A stretch of 9,322 bases of DNA, from the NCBI GenBank assembly GCA_002424495.1, contig DIKH01000051.1, positions 1-9,322 of the forward strand. The letters run 5' to 3'. Below, piece by piece: positions 6,938 through 9,322 of this stretch (within the stretch, counting starts at the first letter, position 1; every line of letters starts with the position of its first letter). The DNA comes from Desulfobacteraceae bacterium UBA5623 (lineage in GTDB: Bacteria > Desulfobacterota > DSM-4660 > Desulfatiglandales > Desulfatiglandaceae). Made by a program: the position numbers and the translations under genes. The notes below the pieces were generated by a model that worked only from the letters and a program-made list of their open reading frames with translations, was not told where the DNA came from and ran no database searches.

Positions 6938-6970
6938 AAAAAGCCGATCTTAAAAGGATCGGCTTTTTTA
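6938..6970 (+). terminator. Intrinsic terminator after the cytochrome gene, possibly bidirectional
   Basis: AAAAAGCCGATC (6938-6949) pairs with GATCGGCTTTTT (6957-6968) around a short loop, and T64-T69 forms a U-tract on the plus strand. It lies 28 bases after the cytochrome stop. The A-run on the left arm becomes a U-tract on the minus strand, so it could also stop transcription in that direction. Confidence 0.85.
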
Positions 6971-6998
6971 TTGTACGAGCCCCTATCATATCCGCTCA

Positions 6999-7045
6999 GA
7001 AAAAAAGCGCACCCCCATCATCATTCTGATGGAACCGCGCTTTCT
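6999..7045 (-). terminator. Intrinsic terminator after the ferredoxin gene
   Basis: Read on the minus strand, AAAGCGC (from 7043-7037) pairs with GCGCTTT (7010-7004), and inside it CCATCA... TGATGG (7032-7027 with 7020-7015) forms a second stem. A run of seven U (7006-7000) follows. This is a complete rho-independent terminator about 20 bases after the ferredoxin stop. It is distinct from the hairpin at 6938-6970. Confidence 0.8.
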
Positions 7046-7064
7046 GGTGTTTCAACAATGTAGC

Positions 7065-7253
7065 CTAGATTTCAGTCACCGTGATCGCCTCGTGCTCACA
7101 TACCTCGACGCAGCTTTCACATCCGAGGCACTCTTCTGCATTCACTGGTTCAGACTTGCCATCTACCATTTCATAGACATCAACAGGGCACACCTCAATA
7201 CATTCTTCACACCCTTCACACTTTTCCTTGTCAACTACTACTTCATAACCCAT
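7065..7253 (-). CDS. Small 2[4Fe-4S] ferredoxin
   Basis: This 62-residue acidic protein has two cluster motifs: C12-x2-C15-x2-C18-x3-C22 followed by proline, and C42-x2-C45-x2-C48-x3-C52 followed by glutamate instead of the usual proline. There is no signal peptide, so it is a cytoplasmic low-potential electron carrier of the bacterial 2[4Fe-4S] type. The start at 7253 is supported by a perfect AGGAGG (7267-7262) 8 bases upstream. It lies 154 bases after dsrP on the same strand and ends before a strong terminator, so it could be the last gene of the dsr transcript or be expressed from its own promoter. Its position suggests a link to sulfite reduction or a Dsr-associated electron pathway, which is inference. 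Its usual partner enzymes are not in the window. Confidence 0.93.
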   Translation of the reverse strand: MGYEVVVDKEKCEGCEECIEVCPVDVYEMVDGKSEPVNAEECLGCESCVEVCEHEAITVTEI

Positions 7254-7343
7254 ATGCTAATCCTCCTATCTAAATAAATAATAGCTTTTTGATCTCTAAA
7301 AATTTGCGCTGTTAACAATCCCTTTACCGACAAACAAGCGGCT

Positions 7344-7372
7344 TACTTAGCAGACTGATATTTTGGTGTCAA
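7344..7372 (-). promoter_or_regulatory. Candidate promoter of the ferredoxin gene
   Basis: On the minus strand a consensus -35 TTGACA (7372-7367) is followed after 17 bases by TAAGTA (7349-7344), preceded by TGC in the manner of an extended -10. The -35 is perfect but the -10 is poor. If used, the leader would be about 85 bases. It would let the ferredoxin be expressed separately from dsrP. Confidence 0.35.
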
Positions 7373-7407
7373 GTTCTTTTGGGCAGACTCCATAACATTC
7401 TGTTTTT

Positions 7408-8574
7408 TTAATGACTTGTTACTCCTACCTCTTCCTTAATGGATATGGCTATCTTGAACAGAATTGTCAATACGAAAAATCCGGTCGCCCATATTGCAAG
7501 ACAGATTATTATCTCCGGGACAGTGGGCATGTACTCAATGACCTTGTGAAAAGGATTGGGGATAAAACCGCCGATAACGAGCCCCACACCCTTGTCTATC
7601 CACGTGCCGATAAAGACCGACACACATCCAAGGACCAGTGTGGTCTCGTTTCTGCGTAATGCTGGAATGATCAGGAGCACCAGTGCAGCAATACAGAAGA
7701 ACACTGATGTCCACATCCATGGGACAAGTCTTGCATGTCCGTCAAGACCTGCATAGAGATAGACCAGTGAGCTTTGGTGTTCAGGGATGCCACTGTAGAA
7801 AGCGGTAAAGATTTCAAGGAGCAGGAAGAAACAATTGAGTATCATGGCGTAGGTGATGATCCCGGCCAGGGTCTTAAGCTGTTCCTTTCCAGGATCGAAG
7901 TTACTGATCTTCCGGACAAGAAGGCAGAGCAGCAACAGGAGGGCAGGTCCGGCTGCGAATGCCGAAGCCAGAAAGCGTGCGGCCATGATGGCTGTGATCC
8001 ACAGGTGTCTTCCAGGGATGCCTGCATACAAAAATGCCGTGACCGTATGGATGCTGAAGGCCCATGGTATTGAGACATAGGCCAAGAACTTGACCCATTT
8101 CTTATATTGCACTCCCTTTCTCTCTGCGGCCAGGACATTCCATCCGACAATAATATTGAGAAACAGGTATCCGTTTAACACGATCATATCCCAGAACAGA
8201 ATTGACCTAGGGCTTGGATAGAGGATCACGTTCAGCATGCGGACAGGATTTCCTATGTCCACAAAGATAAACAGAAGGCACATGATAACCGCGGCGATCG
8301 CCAAAAACTCTCCCAGGATGGTTATCCTGCCAAATGCCTTGTAGTCGTGGATGTAATAGGGCAGCACCACCATCACGCCTCCAGCGGCAATACCGACAAG
8401 ATAGGTGAACTGTGCAATATAAAGCCCCCACGAGATATCCCTGCTCATGCCAGTGATTTTCAGGCCTTCACTGAACTGCATAAGGTAGCATATGACACCG
8501 GCGCTCATCACGACAAGCAGAGATATCAATAACTTCCAGTAACCTGGACTTCCTTTTAACGCTCGCTCAAGCAT
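7408..8574 (-). CDS. dsrP: DsrP, NrfD-type membrane subunit of the DsrMKJOP complex
   Basis: This 388-residue integral membrane protein belongs to the NrfD/PsrC-like family, with about ten hydrophobic segments spread through the length (for example about 14-33, 50-74, 86-106, 128-148, 162-184, 195-220, 234-259, 286-304, 312-336 and 353-378). The C-terminal GGFIPNPFHKVIEYMPTVPE (335-354) is characteristic of DsrP. In the DsrMKJOP complex it works with the Fe-S protein DsrO and the cytochrome DsrJ. It is thought to exchange electrons with the menaquinone pool and so connect periplasmic or quinone electrons to DsrMK and the sulfite reductase/DsrC cycle in the cytoplasm. The start at 8574 is 7 bases after the dsrO stop. 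Its GAGGT ribosome site lies in that gap and directly follows the dsrO stop codon region, so the two genes are translationally linked. No terminator is obvious immediately after it. Confidence 0.93.
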   Translation of the reverse strand: MLERALKGSPGYWKLLISLLVVMSAGVICYLMQFSEGLKITGMSRDISWGLYIAQFTYLVGIAAGGVMVVLPYYIHDYKAFGRITILGEFLAIAAVIMCLLFIFVDIGNPVRMLNVILYPSPRSILFWDMIVLNGYLFLNIIVGWNVLAAERKGVQYKKWVKFLAYVSIPWAFSIHTVTAFLYAGIPGRHLWITAIMAARFLASAFAAGPALLLLLCLLVRKISNFDPGKEQLKTLAGIITYAMILNCFFLLLEIFTAFYSGIPEHQSSLVYLYAGLDGHARLVPWMWTSVFFCIAALVLLIIPALRRNETTLVLGCVSVFIGTWIDKGVGLVIGGFIPNPFHKVIEYMPTVPEIIICLAIWATGFFVLTILFKIAISIKEEVGVTSH

Positions 8575-8581
8575 AGTAACC

Positions 8582-9322
8582 TCATATCAAATAATATACT
8601 TTCGGTTCAGTGCCCAATTCGGCCTTGCGCCGAACAGAATATCGGCTTTGCAACAGTTTTCTGATCTCTGAGCCTGGATCATTCAAGTCCCCGAAGTGAA
8701 GGGCATGGACCTTGATATTTTGACATGCCTCAACACAGGCAGGAATCTTGCCGACGCCCAGTCGCTCATCGCAGAAGTTACACTTTTCAACCACACCCTT
8801 GCTCCTTGTCGGATAATTCATATTGGTCGGGAAATCCGGGTTGAGTTCCTTTGGGGCCTTTCTTGGGTCGCCCCAGTTAAAGCTCCTTGATCCGAACGGG
8901 CAGGCCGCCATACAAAACCTGCATCCAATACAACGATGGAGGTCCATCATCACCACGCCGTCTTCCCTCCTCCAGGTGGACTGTGTCGGGCAGACCCTGC
9001 AGCAGGGTGGGTTTTCGCAGTGGTTACAGAGCGCAATAAAGGGCTTTTCTTTTACCTCTTCAGCTATAAATTCATTGTGCTGACTGGGAAATACATGCTC
9101 ATAGCTCTCCTGCCAGATCCACTTCATCTCTTCCTTGATATTTTCCCCAAAGTTAGGAACATTATGCTCCCGATGGCAGGCGTCCATGCATTGCTTGCAT
9201 TTTCCCTTTTCCTGCTGCTCAAGGCATTTGCTCATATCAATAACCATTGCCCACTTTTTCTGATTGGTCGTAACCGGGGCAGTCCCCCCTGTCGAGGCTA
9301 TGATCTCCCCAGGGGCAAGGAT
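8582..9322 (-). CDS. dsrO: DsrO, periplasmic Fe-S subunit of the DsrMKJOP complex (5' end beyond the window)
   Basis: The reading frame is open to the window edge, so the N-terminus is missing. Counting from the first internal ATG (9247), there are four cysteine groups: C8/C17/C20/C24, C74/C77/C82/C86 (plus C83), C106/C109/C112/C116 and C156/C159/C171/C175. This is the NrfC/DmsB-like ferredoxin pattern, with room for up to four [4Fe-4S] clusters. The first group, with its long spacer and ACHREHNVPNF, is DsrO-like. At least 25 further residues precede this ATG in frame (including TTNQKKWA directly before it), and family members carry a twin-arginine signal upstream, so the ATG at 9247 is very unlikely to be the true start. 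DsrO passes electrons between the cytochrome DsrJ and the membrane subunit DsrP in the periplasm. dsrP follows directly; dsrM, dsrK and dsrJ are expected beyond the right edge. Confidence 0.92.
   Translation of the reverse strand: MLAPGEIIASTGGTAPVTTNQKKWAMVIDMSKCLEQQEKGKCKQCMDACHREHNVPNFGENIKEEMKWIWQESYEHVFPSQHNEFIAEEVKEKPFIALCNHCENPPCCRVCPTQSTWRREDGVVMMDLHRCIGCRFCMAACPFGSRSFNWGDPRKAPKELNPDFPTNMNYPTRSKGVVEKCNFCDERLGVGKIPACVEACQNIKVHALHFGDLNDPGSEIRKLLQSRYSVRRKAELGTEPKVYYLI

Noticed and set aside
7029..7277. Plus-strand open frame across the ferredoxin gene
   Set aside because: It is antisense to a clear ferredoxin with two cysteine motifs and a perfect Shine-Dalgarno; the plus-strand product is a shadow.
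9245..9247. ATG at 9247 as the start of dsrO
   Set aside because: The frame stays open to the window edge and the preceding residues look like mature protein after a twin-arginine signal, so the real start is beyond the window.

Overview
The window looks like part of the chromosome of a Gram-negative sulfate-reducing bacterium, most likely of the Desulfobacterota. The main evidence is at the right end. On the minus strand it carries the last two genes of a dsrMKJOP-type operon (dsrO, cut by the window edge, and dsrP), followed by a small 2[4Fe-4S] ferredoxin. A secreted tetraheme cytochrome of the c3 family converges on them from the plus strand. DsrJOP-type modules also occur in sulfur oxidisers, but their combination with a class III cytochrome points to a sulfate reducer.

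From left to right: 1-474 has no gene I can support. 475-3511 is a tight two-gene plus-strand unit. It encodes a four-helix membrane protein of the DUF2868 type and, four bases later, a GTPase with a DUF3482-like C-terminal region; this is a conserved but functionally obscure pair. 3512-3639 is a leader region with a perfect hairpin and a possible tiny ORF, ahead of rapZ (3640-4503), a P-loop nucleotide-binding protein that controls amino-sugar synthesis in enterobacteria. Next is a left-handed beta-helix acyltransferase resembling the acetyltransferase half of GlmU (4588-5430), so rapZ and this gene may form a small amino-sugar or cell-envelope unit. A secreted TPR-plus-SPOR protein (5447-6271, minus) converges on it with a 16-base gap.

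The right half is energy metabolism. The cytochrome gene (6445-6909, plus) is divergent from the TPR-SPOR gene and has a good sigma70-like promoter with an inverted repeat just after the -10 box. Between the cytochrome and the convergent ferredoxin gene (7065-7253, minus) lie two separate intrinsic terminators. The ferredoxin has a strong ribosome binding site and a possible promoter of its own. DsrP (membrane) and DsrO (periplasmic Fe-S protein) belong to the complex that links periplasmic and quinone-pool electrons to cytoplasmic sulfite reduction. The cytochrome c3 would be a soluble periplasmic electron carrier and the ferredoxin a cytoplasmic one.

No CRISPR array, tRNA, rRNA or complete mobile element was seen. 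The least explained elements are the DUF2868/DUF3482 pair, the rapZ leader and rapZ-acetyltransferase pairing, and the cytochrome operator candidate.
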